From CAVXXB01 sp963765585 (lineage in GTDB: Bacteria; Calditrichota; Calditrichia; JAJRVZ01), in assembly GCA_963765585.1 (NCBI GenBank), contig CAVXXB010000011.1, positions 124,001 through 188,000 on the forward strand: 64,000 bases of DNA, read 5' to 3'. The notes under the pieces are model-generated. The model worked only from the letters and a program-made list of their open reading frames with translations, searched no databases and was not told the origin of the DNA. Both the position numbers and the translations under genes were made by a program. Below, piece after piece: positions 26,841-36,825 of the stretch. Numbering within the stretch: position 1 is the stretch's first letter; each line of letters begins with the position of its first letter.

Positions 26841-29195
26841 ATGGTAAAAGATAAAGAAGTAATGATTTCACAGGTCGAAAAACTCGCAAAGGAGCGTTCC
26901 GGAGCCGAATTGCGTTATGCACCTACTGAGAAAATAAATGTACTGATAGTAGATAATTTTCCGGAACTGGGTCAGTTAACTGCTATGCGTTTTCTCGAAT
27001 GGGCACAAAACAATGAAGGTTCAAGTATTTCCTTACCTACTGGCAAAACCCCTGAACACTTTATAAAACATGTCACCCACATGCTCAATACCTGGGATTC
27101 AAAATCAACACAAAAAATCCTCGGGGAATGGGGTGTTGATCCAGCCCATAAACCAAAAATGAAAAGTTTGCATTTTATTCAAATTGACGAGTTTTATCCC
27201 ATTAATACACAGCAACACAACAGTTTTTTCTATTATGTTAACAAATTCTATATAAAAGGGTTGGGATTGGATCCGAAAAAAGCAATTTTGATCAACCCAA
27301 ATACCATTGGTATACCCCAATCGGAAACACTTGAATCAATCTGGCCGGACAATACTGTCGATTTAAGTTTAAGACTGCGCAAAGCCAAAACCGCACATGA
27401 AGAAAAACAGAAAATGGTTTTAGAAAACGTAGATCAATACTGTACAGAATATGAAAGTAATATTCGTGCTTTAGGCGGAATTGGATTTTTCCTTGGTGGC
27501 ATTGGCCCGGATGGCCATATCGGATTTAATGTTCAGGGATCAGATCACTATAGCACCACCCGTTTAACACCAACAAATTATGAAACCCAGGCAGCAGCAG
27601 CCGGAGATTTGGGTGGCATTGAAATTTCGCGCCGTCGACTGGTCATTACCATTGGGCTGCAAACTATTGTCCAAAATCCTCAGACAACGGCAATTATCAT
27701 CGCCTCCGGTGAGGCAAAAGCACGTATAGTTAAAGATGCAATCCAGAGTGCCAAAAACAATATTTATCCGGCAACGGTGCTTCAGGCATTACCAAACGCC
27801 GCCTTTTATTTAACAAAAGGTGCGGCAAAATTACTCACAGAACGAAGATATCTTGAAATAAAAAATAGTAAAACAATCAGCCCGGTTGATGAGGAACAAA
27901 TTGTTTTTGATCTTGCCCTCGAACAAAAGAAAAAAATAATTGATCTGGATAAAACTGATTTTTACTCAATCCGTAGCAGCAAACTGGTCTATGACACTTA
28001 TAAAGACAAACTAAAAAGCCGGCTGGTAAAATTTGACGGGGCGCTGAAAGAAAGATTTACCTCAACACTGGATATGCCAAAAAATCAGACTTTCTTTCAT
28101 ACGGCACCACACCACGATGATATCATGTTGGGATACCTGCCCTATTTGGTAAGACTTATGCGTGAGTCAACAAATGTACATTATTTTAATTACCTGACCA
28201 GTGGTTTTACAGCGGTTACAAATAACTATATGTTTAAAATTATAAGCCGCCTCAAATGGTTTCTCGATCGTCCGGAATTCCAGGAGTGAAGTAAATCCAA
28301 CTATTTTGATCCCAGCGATCTTCTCGGACGCAACCGGGATGTTTTTCTCTATCTCGATGGTGTTGCCGCAAATAGTGAGTATGTAAAAGAAGAGGCCGTA
28401 TCCCGGCGAATTATGAGGAATATGATTGAAATTTTTGAAGAGGATAGTTTTGAGAATCTTGAAGACAGAGCGGATGAAATTTTAAATTATTTCCGCACAC
28501 AATATCCCGGAAAAAAAGATTTGCCATTTATTCAGCAATTAAAAGGCATGACACGTGAGTGGGAAGCCGACATTTTATGGGGCTATTTTGGATATACCTG
28601 TGAATCAGTTATTCATTCGCGTCTCGGATTTTATAAAGGTGAAATATTTACGGAAGATCCAACCGTATCACGCGATGTGATCCCCATTTTAAATAATCTC
28701 AAAAAAACCAAACCAACAGTTGTTACCGTGGCACTTGATCCCGAAGGTAGCGGACCCGATACCCATTACAAAGTATTGCAGGCAGTGGCTGAGGCATTGA
28801 AGATATATCAAAAAGAAACTAAAAATAGTAATATTCAGGTATGGGGCTATCGTAATGTCTGGTTCCGTTTTCATCCTTCCGAGGTAAATTCTTTTATACC
28901 GGTAACACTAAATACCTTTGCGGTAATGCGAACTGCGTTTCTTGACGCATTTGGATCTCAGGCAGAGGCATCTTTTCCCAGTTATGAACATGATGGCCCG
29001 TTTTCAGAATTGGCCCAAAAGATTCAGGTTGAACAATACCAGATGCTAAAAACAGTACTTGGCCGGGAGTTCTTTTATGACAACAAAGATTCGCGTACCC
29101 GTTCGACACGCGGTGTGATCTTTTTAAAGAAGATGTCCCTGGAAGAGTTTTTTGAACATTCGCGCGTACTCAAAAAATCTGCAGAGAATTTGTGA
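26841..29195 (+). CDS. NagB-like deaminase/isomerase fused to a PIG-L domain, interrupted by one in-frame TGA
   Basis: One frame of 784 codons with a single TGA at codon 483 (28287-28289). N-terminal: GlcN-6-phosphate deaminase fold with SLPTGKTPE (64-72), IQIDEF (D116, E117) and GGIGPDGHIGFN (219-230). After about residue 420: PIG-L motif PHHDDIMLG (423-431). The second half, after TGA, continues the same family (YFDPSDLLGRNRDVFLYLDG; FRFHPSE; LAQKIQVEQYQ) and has no frameshift. Start chosen by GGGGTAAGAG upstream. Long NagB fusions of this type are typical of FCB bacteria. TGA ends many genes here, so the code is standard; a nonsense change, an error, or (less likely) recoding explains it. 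Confidence 0.85.
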
Positions 29196-29275
29196 TACAG
29201 GATGCAAGATTCAGGATACAGGATACGATACAGGATACAAGATACTGGATGCTGGATACTCGGTACTAGGCAATG
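29193..29275 (+). repeat. ACAGGATAC word array overlapping a stop codon
   Basis: The TGA stop of the nagB-like gene is itself part of the first word (TGATACAGG). Words TACAGG, GGATGCAAG, ATTCAGG, GATACGATACAGG and GATGCTGG follow, in the sense of the gene, ending with GATACTCGGTACTAGG. Confidence 0.85.
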
Positions 29276-29289
29276 ATTTTTGGCAAAGA

Positions 29290-29462
29290 TCTTCTCCCCC
29301 TTAAAAAAAGGGGTTAGGGGGTTGTTTTCAGTTGATGCTAAACAGGGAGCAAACTACCGGTTATAAAAGCCTCGAAGGGGCTAAACAATTATAGCCGTGG
29401 GCGTAGCCCACGGTGGGCGATGTATCAACAAATCATAACCCCGAAGGGGTTAAATAAAAGCA
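29290..29462. repeat. C-rich/G-rich hairpin plus CCGTGGGC palindrome and AACCCCGAAGGGGTT hairpin module
   Basis: 29294-29324 is a short hairpin (CCCCCTT ... AAGGGGTTAGGGGG) that can act as a terminator after the nagB-like gene. Then AAGCCTCGAAGGGGCT (about 29369), the palindrome CCGTGGGCGTAGCCCACGG (about 29395-29413) and AACCCCGAAGGGGTT (about 29439-29453) follow. The same pair of palindromes occurs at 51083-51136 in the opposite orientation. Confidence 0.8.
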
Positions 29463-29486
29463 CGAACAACGGGAGAATTTCTACAA

Positions 29487-29906
29487 ATGAAATCTTACCG
29501 CAAAGAATTATGGTTTAATACTCAGACCAGAAGAGATTATATCAACATCACGCAAGATGTAAACATCTGTCTTACTGAGAGCGGAATTACCGAGGGCCTG
29601 TGCCTGGTTAACGCCATGCATATTACGGCCAGTGTTTATATTAATGACAATGAGGGTGGTTTAATTCAGGATTATGACGATTGGCTTGAGAAATTAGCAC
29701 CCCATGAACCGATATCACAATACCGGCATAATATGACTGGTGAGGATAACGGCGACGCCCATTTAAAACGTCAGGTGATGGGACGTGAAGTAGTGGTTGC
29801 AGTTACCGATGGTAGACTGGATTTTGGTCCGTGGGAACAAATATTTTATGCGGAGTTTGATGGGCGAAGACGCAAAAGAATTCTGGTGAAAATTATTGGG
29901 GACTAG
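29487..29906 (+). CDS. YjbQ-family (UPF0047) secondary thiamine-phosphate synthase
   Basis: 139 residues, standard size for the family. Conserved blocks: VNAMHITASVYINDNE, the His-rich DNGDAHLKRQVMGRE, and GPWEQIFYAEFDGRRRKR at the C-terminus. E. coli YjbQ has weak thiamine-phosphate synthase activity; the true role is unsettled. Cytoplasmic. Stands alone on the plus strand; convergent with the satD-like gene, whose end overlaps by 14 bases. Confidence 0.9.
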   Translation: MKSYRKELWFNTQTRRDYINITQDVNICLTESGITEGLCLVNAMHITASVYINDNEGGLIQDYDDWLEKLAPHEPISQYRHNMTGEDNGDAHLKRQVMGREVVVAVTDGRLDFGPWEQIFYAEFDGRRRKRILVKIIGD

Positions 29907-30537
29907 CATCCATAAATTGAAAATATTTCATAATATTTTTTTCTGCCTCAAGAACTTCCAGCGCACGCATATTTTGCATTGAATCCCAGATTGCCTGGGT
30001 AGAAACCTGCTCTACCTGGGCTACTTTTTCATACGTACCCAGTTCTTTATACTTCCAATATCGATTAAAAGCAACATCATTCCATCTATTCTTAATGGCA
30101 CACATGAGGCCAAAAATTGTATTAATCAGCAAATCTTTTTGTTCGTCACCGGTTGCACATTGAATAAAGTATTTTTTCTTTTTAACGACATTTAAAGACG
30201 CATTTGCCCGGTGGAACGCCGGCCCGTCCATTTCGATCGGAATATCACTACCCATTTTCTGTATAGTTCCGCGACCAATACCATACCGTAACTGAAGTGG
30301 AAATAAAAGACGTTCGAATTCCAGCATGGCAGTAAATGCTTTTTGCAGTGTTTTGACCACTCCCTGGAATTCATCCCCCCGTGTTATCATAAACGGTGCT
30401 TCAATTTCTGAGGCCAGATTCTCATTCACCTGTATGATGGCAGATTTGAGAAATAATTGTCCCTCATACCTTTCATCCTGGGCCATTTTTCTCGATCCGC
30501 GTACATCCGCGATTATTACCACTGCATTATCAATCAT
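29893..30537 (-). CDS. SatD-family protein
   Basis: 214 residues, resembling the SatD family (Streptococcus acid-tolerance locus) in its N-terminal half: IIADVRGSRKM, FMITRGDEFQGVV, LRYGIGRGTI and the HRANASLNVVKKKK stretch. GDEFQG sits where nucleotidyl-cyclase/GGDEF folds keep a related loop, but a catalytic role is not established. The C-terminal part (TQAIWDSMQNM) looks like a helix-turn-helix. Directly downstream of the DUF2378-like gene (start 30537, neighbour end 30538), so co-transcribed. Confidence 0.75.
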   Translation of the reverse strand: MIDNAVVIIADVRGSRKMAQDERYEGQLFLKSAIIQVNENLASEIEAPFMITRGDEFQGVVKTLQKAFTAMLEFERLLFPLQLRYGIGRGTIQKMGSDIPIEMDGPAFHRANASLNVVKKKKYFIQCATGDEQKDLLINTIFGLMCAIKNRWNDVAFNRYWKYKELGTYEKVAQVEQVSTQAIWDSMQNMRALEVLEAEKNIMKYFQFMDASPQ

Positions 30538-31098
30538 TTAATCGTATGTAACCTCATATTTGGATTTGAGTGAATCACCTTCACTGGCACAAATAATTTC
30601 GTTAACCTGCAAGTTCTTTGCCCCGCATAATTGCAGTCCCTGTGATATAAATCCCTGCTCGCTGAGGCAGACTGATTTTGGCACGGTCTGACCATAATCA
30701 ATAATAATTTCAATTTTTCCGGTACTTTTTTCCGAAATTGACATTTTTCCGGTTCCTATTAAAGGATCACGTAGCCTGGCATATTGTTCTAAAAATTCCT
30801 TTGGCTCACTCTCCTCCATATATAAATTAAAATACTTTGCCATGAGATTTTGTGCAGTCCACTCACCCAACCGGAAAAATTCATTAATATCATCTTTAAA
30901 GTGATCGGTTAATAAAATTTCATCGATGGTCCCGATAAGATCTGAGGGATAAAAGTGAGCACCATCTACGGGTTGTCGTATAAAATTTTCATCCGGTGTG
31001 CTTATTTTTTTTAGCAATTTTTTAAGAGCGTTGAGCCCTTGTGTGTGATCCAGATATTCAAATCGGCTTAATAATACAATTCCCTTTACACGTGGCAT
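30538..31098 (-). CDS. DUF2378/V4R-like sensor-type protein
   Basis: 186 residues. The opening VKGIVLLSRFEYLDHTQG, the central FFRLGEWTAQNL and the C-terminal EIICASEGDSLKSKYEVTYD follow the pattern of the TIGR02265 (Mxa_2652/DUF2378) family. These look like haem-NO/V4R-type sensor domains. No cysteine pair is kept in the C-terminal block where some members have one. No signal or membrane segment. Between alaX and satD-like genes with two-base or less spacing, so all three are probably one transcript. Family call is by eye and moderate. Confidence 0.55.
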   Translation of the reverse strand: MPRVKGIVLLSRFEYLDHTQGLNALKKLLKKISTPDENFIRQPVDGAHFYPSDLIGTIDEILLTDHFKDDINEFFRLGEWTAQNLMAKYFNLYMEESEPKEFLEQYARLRDPLIGTGKMSISEKSTGKIEIIIDYGQTVPKSVCLSEQGFISQGLQLCGAKNLQVNEIICASEGDSLKSKYEVTYD

Positions 31099-31100
31099 AT

Positions 31101-32297
31101 TTATTTATCCTTAGATGTAAAATATTTTTCTAAACTAATACATAATTTAGTAGAATATGACTCATCCAATTTTTCAAGATTAATAATTCCACGGACGACT
31201 TCCTGACTCCCCCCGCCCTGCAATGCGTGTTCTCCTGCCATAAATCCGATTATTTCATCCGCTTTCTTGTCAGCACCTTTTGGAAGTTGCAAAATATAAT
31301 ATTTTTTCTTTTCAAATTCTGATATAATAAATACGGGCAGATTGTTTATCAGAACCCACTCTCTGGCCAACAGACCTATTTCCCCGGGACTTAGATCCTG
31401 CAACACAAAATAGCCAATTGAAGTTTTCGGTTCAAGTCGGAGTGCATATTCCTTTATCCACCGATCGGTCAGGTCTTTTACAGTTCGATTATTTTGTTTT
31501 ATCTCACTTATTATATTATTTACCCTTTCCGGCAAATCTGCGACTGAACAACTCAGACTCTGGGATAGCGTAAAAGTGGTTTCGTGTAAAAGCGTGTTAT
31601 AGTCATATGCCGGCCGGCCTATCAGAGCAGATATTCTGATATGCCCGCGAATTTTTTCTGTTTTTGTTATTTTTATTAAGCCAACTTCTGCAGTATTATT
31701 GACATGAGTGCCGCCACAACCTGTATAATCATATTCACCAATTTGAATCAACCTGACGGGATCTGAAACATATTTCACGTCTCTTCTGACAGGATATTTT
31801 GCCAATTCATCTTGTACCACCAGCAGTGGTTGAACAGGCAGGTGTTCCCTAACAATCCTGTTTGCCTCTTCTTCTGCCTCGTGAATCATTTTTGACGAAA
31901 GTGATTCCACATCAAACTCTATTAGTGTTTCTGATTGCCCGAGGTGAACCGAAACCGTATCCAGCTGAAATAAATTATGAAAAACTGCAGAAAGAATATG
32001 CTGACCGGTATGCTGCTGCATGTTTTTAAAACGTAATTCCCAATCGAGGACAAGTTTTACTTTATTTGGTGGCTCTCCTGAGACAAGGAACCAATATTTA
32101 CCAGAATCTTCTTTGACGTCTTTGATTGGAAGATCAGAAATCCATCCGCGATCCGCTGATTGACCACCACCGCCCGGGTAGAATAAAAGTGGGTCGAGGC
32201 TAACCCATTGCTCTGAATCCTGTAATCTACGATCAGTTATCAGGCTGTCTGATTCCGTTTGATAGGGATCTGAATAATATATTTTTTTGGTGTGCAT
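31101..32297 (-). CDS. Alanyl-tRNA editing protein, long AlaX type
   Basis: 398 residues. The N-terminal beta-barrel has FYPGGGGQSADRG, the editing domain keeps the zinc ligands H96 and H100 (QQHTGQH) and C194/H198 (CGGTH), and the C-terminal third resembles the DHHA1 domain of AlaRS with HALQGGGSQEVVRG. Hydrolyses Ser- or Gly-tRNA(Ala) in trans. Length is that of AlaX-L. Two bases upstream of the DUF2378-like gene. A hydrolytic partner of AlaRS, which is not in the window. Confidence 0.92.
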   Translation of the reverse strand: MHTKKIYYSDPYQTESDSLITDRRLQDSEQWVSLDPLLFYPGGGGQSADRGWISDLPIKDVKEDSGKYWFLVSGEPPNKVKLVLDWELRFKNMQQHTGQHILSAVFHNLFQLDTVSVHLGQSETLIEFDVESLSSKMIHEAEEEANRIVREHLPVQPLLVVQDELAKYPVRRDVKYVSDPVRLIQIGEYDYTGCGGTHVNNTAEVGLIKITKTEKIRGHIRISALIGRPAYDYNTLLHETTFTLSQSLSCSVADLPERVNNIISEIKQNNRTVKDLTDRWIKEYALRLEPKTSIGYFVLQDLSPGEIGLLAREWVLINNLPVFIISEFEKKKYYILQLPKGADKKADEIIGFMAGEHALQGGGSQEVVRGIINLEKLDESYSTKLCISLEKYFTSKDK

Positions 32298-32355
32298 TCG
32301 GTCAGTATAAATGCAGATGTTAAATTAAAAACAACCGGAAAACATTTTCAGTCGT

Positions 32356-33753
32356 TTATAATGTAAAATATTCATTAAAATCGATTTTAATACCCTTGGG
32401 ATGAAATTCACCGGTTTCTATATCAATTTGATAGTCACCCTTATACTCGTCGTTCGCGACAATATTGAGGGCATCGATCATCCGGTCAACTTCCTCTTGT
32501 TTATTGTACATACCAAAACTCATACGCACAGCACCCGGTACCGTGCTGCGATCATGTTGCAATATTTTTTCTTCCAACACCTTAGTCTCGGCGATGGTTA
32601 CATCCAAAAGGCATTTTATATAAGGATGTGCACAAAAACAACCATTCCGCACACCGATGCCACTCTCATAATTTAAGATGGCACTTACCAGCGCATGAGG
32701 CTTGTCTTGCAGATTAAAAGAGATAACACCAAGGCGCTCAGCGGCTTCTTTTTCATCGACCGATCCGTAAAGAATAATTCCGGGTATTTCTTTCAGTCTT
32801 TTTAGGGCATAGGCTGTTAATTCGGCTTCATGTTCGGCAATCTTATCCATACCGATATCCTGAATCAGATTCAAGGCTTTGGCAAGGGCGATTGTACCAG
32901 CCACATTCGGTGTACCTGCTTCTTCTTTCTCAGGCGCATCTGTCCAATATGCATAGTCTTCCGATACCAGATCCACAGTGCCGCCACCTACCATATCCGG
33001 ATCTCCATCTTTAAATGTATCACGATCTGTTATCAGGACGCCCAACCCAAATGGTGCATAAATTTTATGAGCAGAAAATGCCAAGAAGTCCAGATGCTGA
33101 GGATGATTCATTGGTCGGATATCTATGGTTCTGTGCGGTGCTAATTGTGCAGCATCAACCATAATTTTGGCACCATTCTCATGGGCTATTTCCGCTATCT
33201 GATAGATATCATTTATATAACCGGTTACATTTGAGGCACCGGTTACTGCCACAAGCCCTACCTTATTTTTATATTTTTCCAGTTTTTCCTCGAAATCGTT
33301 CCAGTCTAATCTTCCCTGATCATCCACAGCTATATGAACTACAGGTTTACGGAAACGCCAGGGTAAATCATTTGAATGATGTTCCATTTTTGTCACAAAT
33401 ATAACCGAATCTTCCGGCAACGGAATTCTATGGGCAAGTTTATTAATAGCTTCGGTACCGTTTTTACCAAATATTACTAAGTGGTCTTTGGTATTAACGT
33501 TAAAAAATTTCGCGACGATTTCCCGGGCAAGGTCAAAATAATGGGTACTCAGTTGTGATTTAAATCCGGTGCCTCTGTGAATATTAGAATACCACTCCAT
33601 AAATTCGTCCATTGTCTTTAACACCGGAGACAATGTTGGCGTGGTTGCGGCATTATCAAAATTTACATATCGCACAGTTTGCCCGTTTAACAGGGGGACT
33701 TCCTTGTCAATTCCAACAATATGATCAACTACATTTTCAATTGTAATCTGCAT
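32356..33753 (-). CDS. Class V aminotransferase, cysteine-desulfurase (SufS)-like
   Basis: 465 residues. PLP lysine K230 in AFSAHKIYAP; substrate-side motifs EHHSNDLPW, MVDAAQLAPH; Cys pair C372 and C374 in RNGCFCAHPY. Length exceeds the usual 400-410 because of a C-terminal extension ending DYQIDIETGEFHPKG and an insertion around 335-385. Likely mobilises sulfur from cysteine or acts as a related aminotransferase. On the same strand as alaX (58 bases apart). A dedicated Fe-S role is plausible but unproven. Confidence 0.82.
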   Translation of the reverse strand: MQITIENVVDHIVGIDKEVPLLNGQTVRYVNFDNAATTPTLSPVLKTMDEFMEWYSNIHRGTGFKSQLSTHYFDLAREIVAKFFNVNTKDHLVIFGKNGTEAINKLAHRIPLPEDSVIFVTKMEHHSNDLPWRFRKPVVHIAVDDQGRLDWNDFEEKLEKYKNKVGLVAVTGASNVTGYINDIYQIAEIAHENGAKIMVDAAQLAPHRTIDIRPMNHPQHLDFLAFSAHKIYAPFGLGVLITDRDTFKDGDPDMVGGGTVDLVSEDYAYWTDAPEKEEAGTPNVAGTIALAKALNLIQDIGMDKIAEHEAELTAYALKRLKEIPGIILYGSVDEKEAAERLGVISFNLQDKPHALVSAILNYESGIGVRNGCFCAHPYIKCLLDVTIAETKVLEEKILQHDRSTVPGAVRMSFGMYNKQEEVDRMIDALNIVANDEYKGDYQIDIETGEFHPKGIKIDFNEYFTL

Positions 33754-33770
33754 GAGATTCTTTTCCTACA

Positions 33771-34346
33771 TCAATTTGCGATAAAATTCCATCGAACCAA
33801 AAATATTATCAACATGATAATAATCGCTAAGAACATATTCTTATCGTTTTTCAGCGCAGTTGCAAAATCTGGTTTAATCTTACTACGTCCGGGATATGGA
33901 GAGATTCGTGGGTAGAATCGGGGCACCGCAATGCGATATTCATTATAGGTATTCCCGAATGCATTACTCAATTGTCGTTCTTCATACGACGCGATCATCT
34001 GGTACATCACGGGGAATATAAATAATCCAATAAATAACAGGTGTGGTAACCAGCCGCCCACCACGATGATCATCCCAATGCTTATAAAGATATTTCCAGC
34101 AAATATTGGATTTCGAATGTGCGCATAAGCGCCATTCGTAACCAGCGTCGTATATTCGGGTTCCAGCGAAGTATCATCCTTTCCGGTATAACTCATACCC
34201 CACAGACGCATCAACTCGCCAATTCCAACCAGTATTAGTCCAAAGACGATTAAATCTTCCCTGGGCTGAGCCATGGAAAGTCCAATTATATAAAATGCAA
34301 TCGGCGCATAATTACGATTCTTAAAGAATAATTGATCAATCTTCAC
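33771..34346 (-). CDS. ICMT/PEMT-type integral-membrane methyltransferase family protein
   Basis: 191 residues, five or so membrane helices. The C-terminal core has the HIRNPIFAGNI and SYEERQLSNAFGNTYNEYRIAVPRFYP blocks (spread residues 105-160) typical of isoprenylcysteine carboxyl methyltransferase-like proteins (phospholipid methyltransferase superfamily) in bacteria. Substrate unknown; lipids or small molecules are usual. Its start overlaps the oxidoreductase end by 11 bases, so the two are translated together. The last 30 residues form a membrane helix. Confidence 0.8.
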   Translation of the reverse strand: MKIDQLFFKNRNYAPIAFYIIGLSMAQPREDLIVFGLILVGIGELMRLWGMSYTGKDDTSLEPEYTTLVTNGAYAHIRNPIFAGNIFISIGMIIVVGGWLPHLLFIGLFIFPVMYQMIASYEERQLSNAFGNTYNEYRIAVPRFYPRISPYPGRSKIKPDFATALKNDKNMFLAIIIMLIIFLVRWNFIAN

Positions 34347-35361
34347 TTATGATTCCTTCTTTCAGCTGAGCTGTACTTTCTTCGATTTTTTTCAAAACCT
34401 GATTTGCTAATTTTAATGCAGCTAATCCTTCCTGTCCGGTTACAATCGGTGGGATCCCCGCAGCGATACTTTCAACAAATGAGGCTAATTCGTGTTTAAG
34501 CGGATTAACTCCTGTTCGTTGTAACTTATTGTATTTTATAGACTTCTTTCCATCTCCGGAATCTATCTGGCCCAGTGAAAATGCCAGGGTGCCGTCCTGA
34601 AAACTCTTCTGTTGATCTTTGGACATATAATATATTTCAGAGTAGCCATCAATAAAATCCAGTGAAATATACGCCAATGGTTGAAAAATACGCATCTTAC
34701 GCATTTTTTTTGTTGAGATTCTGCTGGCAGTTACATTTGCCACACAACCATTCTTGAATTGAATCCTCGCATTGGCAATATCGATATTATTTGAAATAAC
34801 ACCGACGCCATTGGCATCGATTTGAACCGGTTCGCTTTTTACCAGCGAGAGAATGAGATCCAGATCATGAATCATCAGATCCAGGATAACAGTCACATCT
34901 GTTCCCCGGGGATTAAATGAAGCCAGGCGATGCGACTCTATAAAAACAGGCTTTAGTTCAACATCTGATAATGCGAGAATTGCCGGATTAAACCGTTCTA
35001 TATGTCCAACCTGCAACAGTTTGTTTTTTGCAATGGCCTTATTTATTATTTCCTCGGCATCAGGTTCATTTGACATGATTGGCTTTTCAATAAAAAGATG
35101 GCAATCATTCTCAAGAGCTGCTTGTGCCGATGCAAAATGATCTGAGGTAGGCGTTACAATATTTACAGCCTCCGCCTCCTTCAATAGCGCATCACGACTC
35201 TCAAATACATTGACTCCTAATTCTGAACCGATTTCCTTCGCCTTGTTTATATCCGTATCATAAATTCCAACCAATTCAGCCTGTTCAATTTCGCGATACA
35301 GACTCGCATGCAATTTCCCAAGATGTCCTACTCCCAGTACGCCAACTCGAATCTTATTCAT
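34336..35361 (-). CDS. Gfo/Idh/MocA-family NAD(P)-dependent oxidoreductase
   Basis: 341 residues. Rossmann nucleotide site GVLGVGHLGKLHA (from G7), EKPI motif around residue 95, and the C-terminal alpha/beta domain starting at about 125 with LDLMIHDLDLI. Members oxidise sugars or UDP-GlcNAc-type substrates. The sequence VGHLGKLHASLY recalls bacterial UDP-GlcNAc 3-dehydrogenase relatives near lipid A loci, but no lpx gene is close. Sits in a three-gene overlap chain (GWxTD gene, this gene, ICMT). Confidence 0.85.
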   Translation of the reverse strand: MNKIRVGVLGVGHLGKLHASLYREIEQAELVGIYDTDINKAKEIGSELGVNVFESRDALLKEAEAVNIVTPTSDHFASAQAALENDCHLFIEKPIMSNEPDAEEIINKAIAKNKLLQVGHIERFNPAILALSDVELKPVFIESHRLASFNPRGTDVTVILDLMIHDLDLILSLVKSEPVQIDANGVGVISNNIDIANARIQFKNGCVANVTASRISTKKMRKMRIFQPLAYISLDFIDGYSEIYYMSKDQQKSFQDGTLAFSLGQIDSGDGKKSIKYNKLQRTGVNPLKHELASFVESIAAGIPPIVTGQEGLAALKLANQVLKKIEESTAQLKEGIISED

Positions 35362-36636
35362 TTTTCGTCATCCTCAATATCTTCAACCGAAACCAGTAAA
35401 TAGTTATCTTCTTTATGTTGGTCTACAAATGTCAGTTTTCTCTTGAGAGAATCATAATACCATATTTCGTATGGTTTTTTATTTATAGCATAGCGATTCG
35501 CCTCAATTCTGCTTGGCGTTCCATAAAGAATAAAAGCCTTTCCCCTGTCGGTTTCCCAACCCTCCGTAAATCTCTGAGAAAATTTTTTATTCGCTTCTTC
35601 TACACGTGAAAAATACTCAAACTCTATCTCATTGAGTGGAGATTCAGGTGTTGGATCCCGCTCATCCCAAAAACTTTCCATCCATTCACCAAGCTCGTCA
35701 TACGAAAGCGCATCAGCAGTCTCAAATTCTTCAGGTGATAGCATATAAATCATGGGTCTTAAGGCCAGATCGTGCTTATATAGATATGCCGGTTTATCAA
35801 ACCATACTACAGAAAAATATTTTTCCAGATTGGTAACAGCCTGATTGTACTTTATTCTATATTTCAGGAGATAATTTCCTTCTTTCAGATATTTTCTTTC
35901 AATCGGATCCTCTATGCGGGTAATAGTGGCAGATGGTAGCAAACGATACATTTTTTGTCTTATAATCGGGCTTTTCTCTTCATAAACCCTGAGCAATTTA
36001 GATGTAATAATGAGTGAATCATTTTCTGGCGTTCTAAAATCAAAAAACACCATTTGATCTTTATTAAACTCCACAATCGGCGGTTCGGAGCCTAAAATCA
36101 TTTCCTCCGAACCAGCAGATCCCGGGCTGGTGAGTTTGATATCAGAATGATTCATTTCTTCTTCGAGTCTAAATAACCGGCTATTTCGATATCCTTTTGC
36201 CGTACCTGAGTCAATCACTTCAAGCAGCAGTTGATAATTGCCCGGTGCTAAATCTATATCAAAATATTTATGCTCTGTCTGGTATATTCTTTTTGAGTTT
36301 GTATCTTCGAACTTTTCGACCAGGATTGAATTTCGCCATGTCTCTGAAAATACGGCGCTTTCCATACCTGGTTGTTTTATAGCGACCGTTACTTCATACT
36401 TCAGCTTCGTACTGATTATCAACATTTGAGAAACGGAAGAGATCATTTTGAATTCTCAAATTAAAATTTATTCGTGATTTATTATCTTCACTGTGTAATT
36501 CATTAAAAAAATCATAATATATAGGCGGGTGATAATAGACTTCAAAACCATACTGGCTTTCCCTTTTCCCCGGTGTCTGGGCAAAGGTGATGCAGGTATA
36601 AATTGCAACTAATATATAGATAAGACCATTTCTCAT
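35358..36636 (-). CDS. GWxTD-domain protein, split by a one-base frameshift
   Basis: Signal peptide MRNGLIYILVAIYTCITFAQ from 36636 (AGGATATA upstream). The first frame reads to SNVDNQYEAEV then stops (TGA at 36394); the second frame resumes as YEVTVAIKQPG. One extra base around 36396-36401 joins them, giving about 425 residues. The C-terminal domain has GWETDRGKAFILYGTPSRIEA, the signature of GWxTD proteins (35500-35600), and ends YLLVSVEDIED. Periplasmic protein of unknown role, common in FCB bacteria. Start overlaps the next gene by four bases at its end. Confidence 0.85.
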
Positions 36637-36825
36637 TATATCCTCGAATTCAGTTGAAAAATTTAAAGATAACACATATTCAAAGCAAGGAACTCTGCCG
36701 ATTCATTTTTTTTACGGACTATTAAAATTGATACTCTGTAATCATTCCATGAGTTCCCGCATAAAAATTTCCGCTTTACATTAAATATCAGGTTCTTTAT
36801 CTTAGATATTAAAAAGATAAGCCAC
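36637..36825. other. Divergent spacer between GWxTD and nhaC
   Basis: AT-rich, no repeat array seen. A TTTATCTTAGATAT stretch at 36792-36810 may contain a -10 for nhaC. No gene. Confidence 0.5.

Noticed and set aside
28287..28340. TGA as selenocysteine
   Set aside because: No convincing stem-loop immediately after it, no known Sec position in this family; kept only as a low-probability option.
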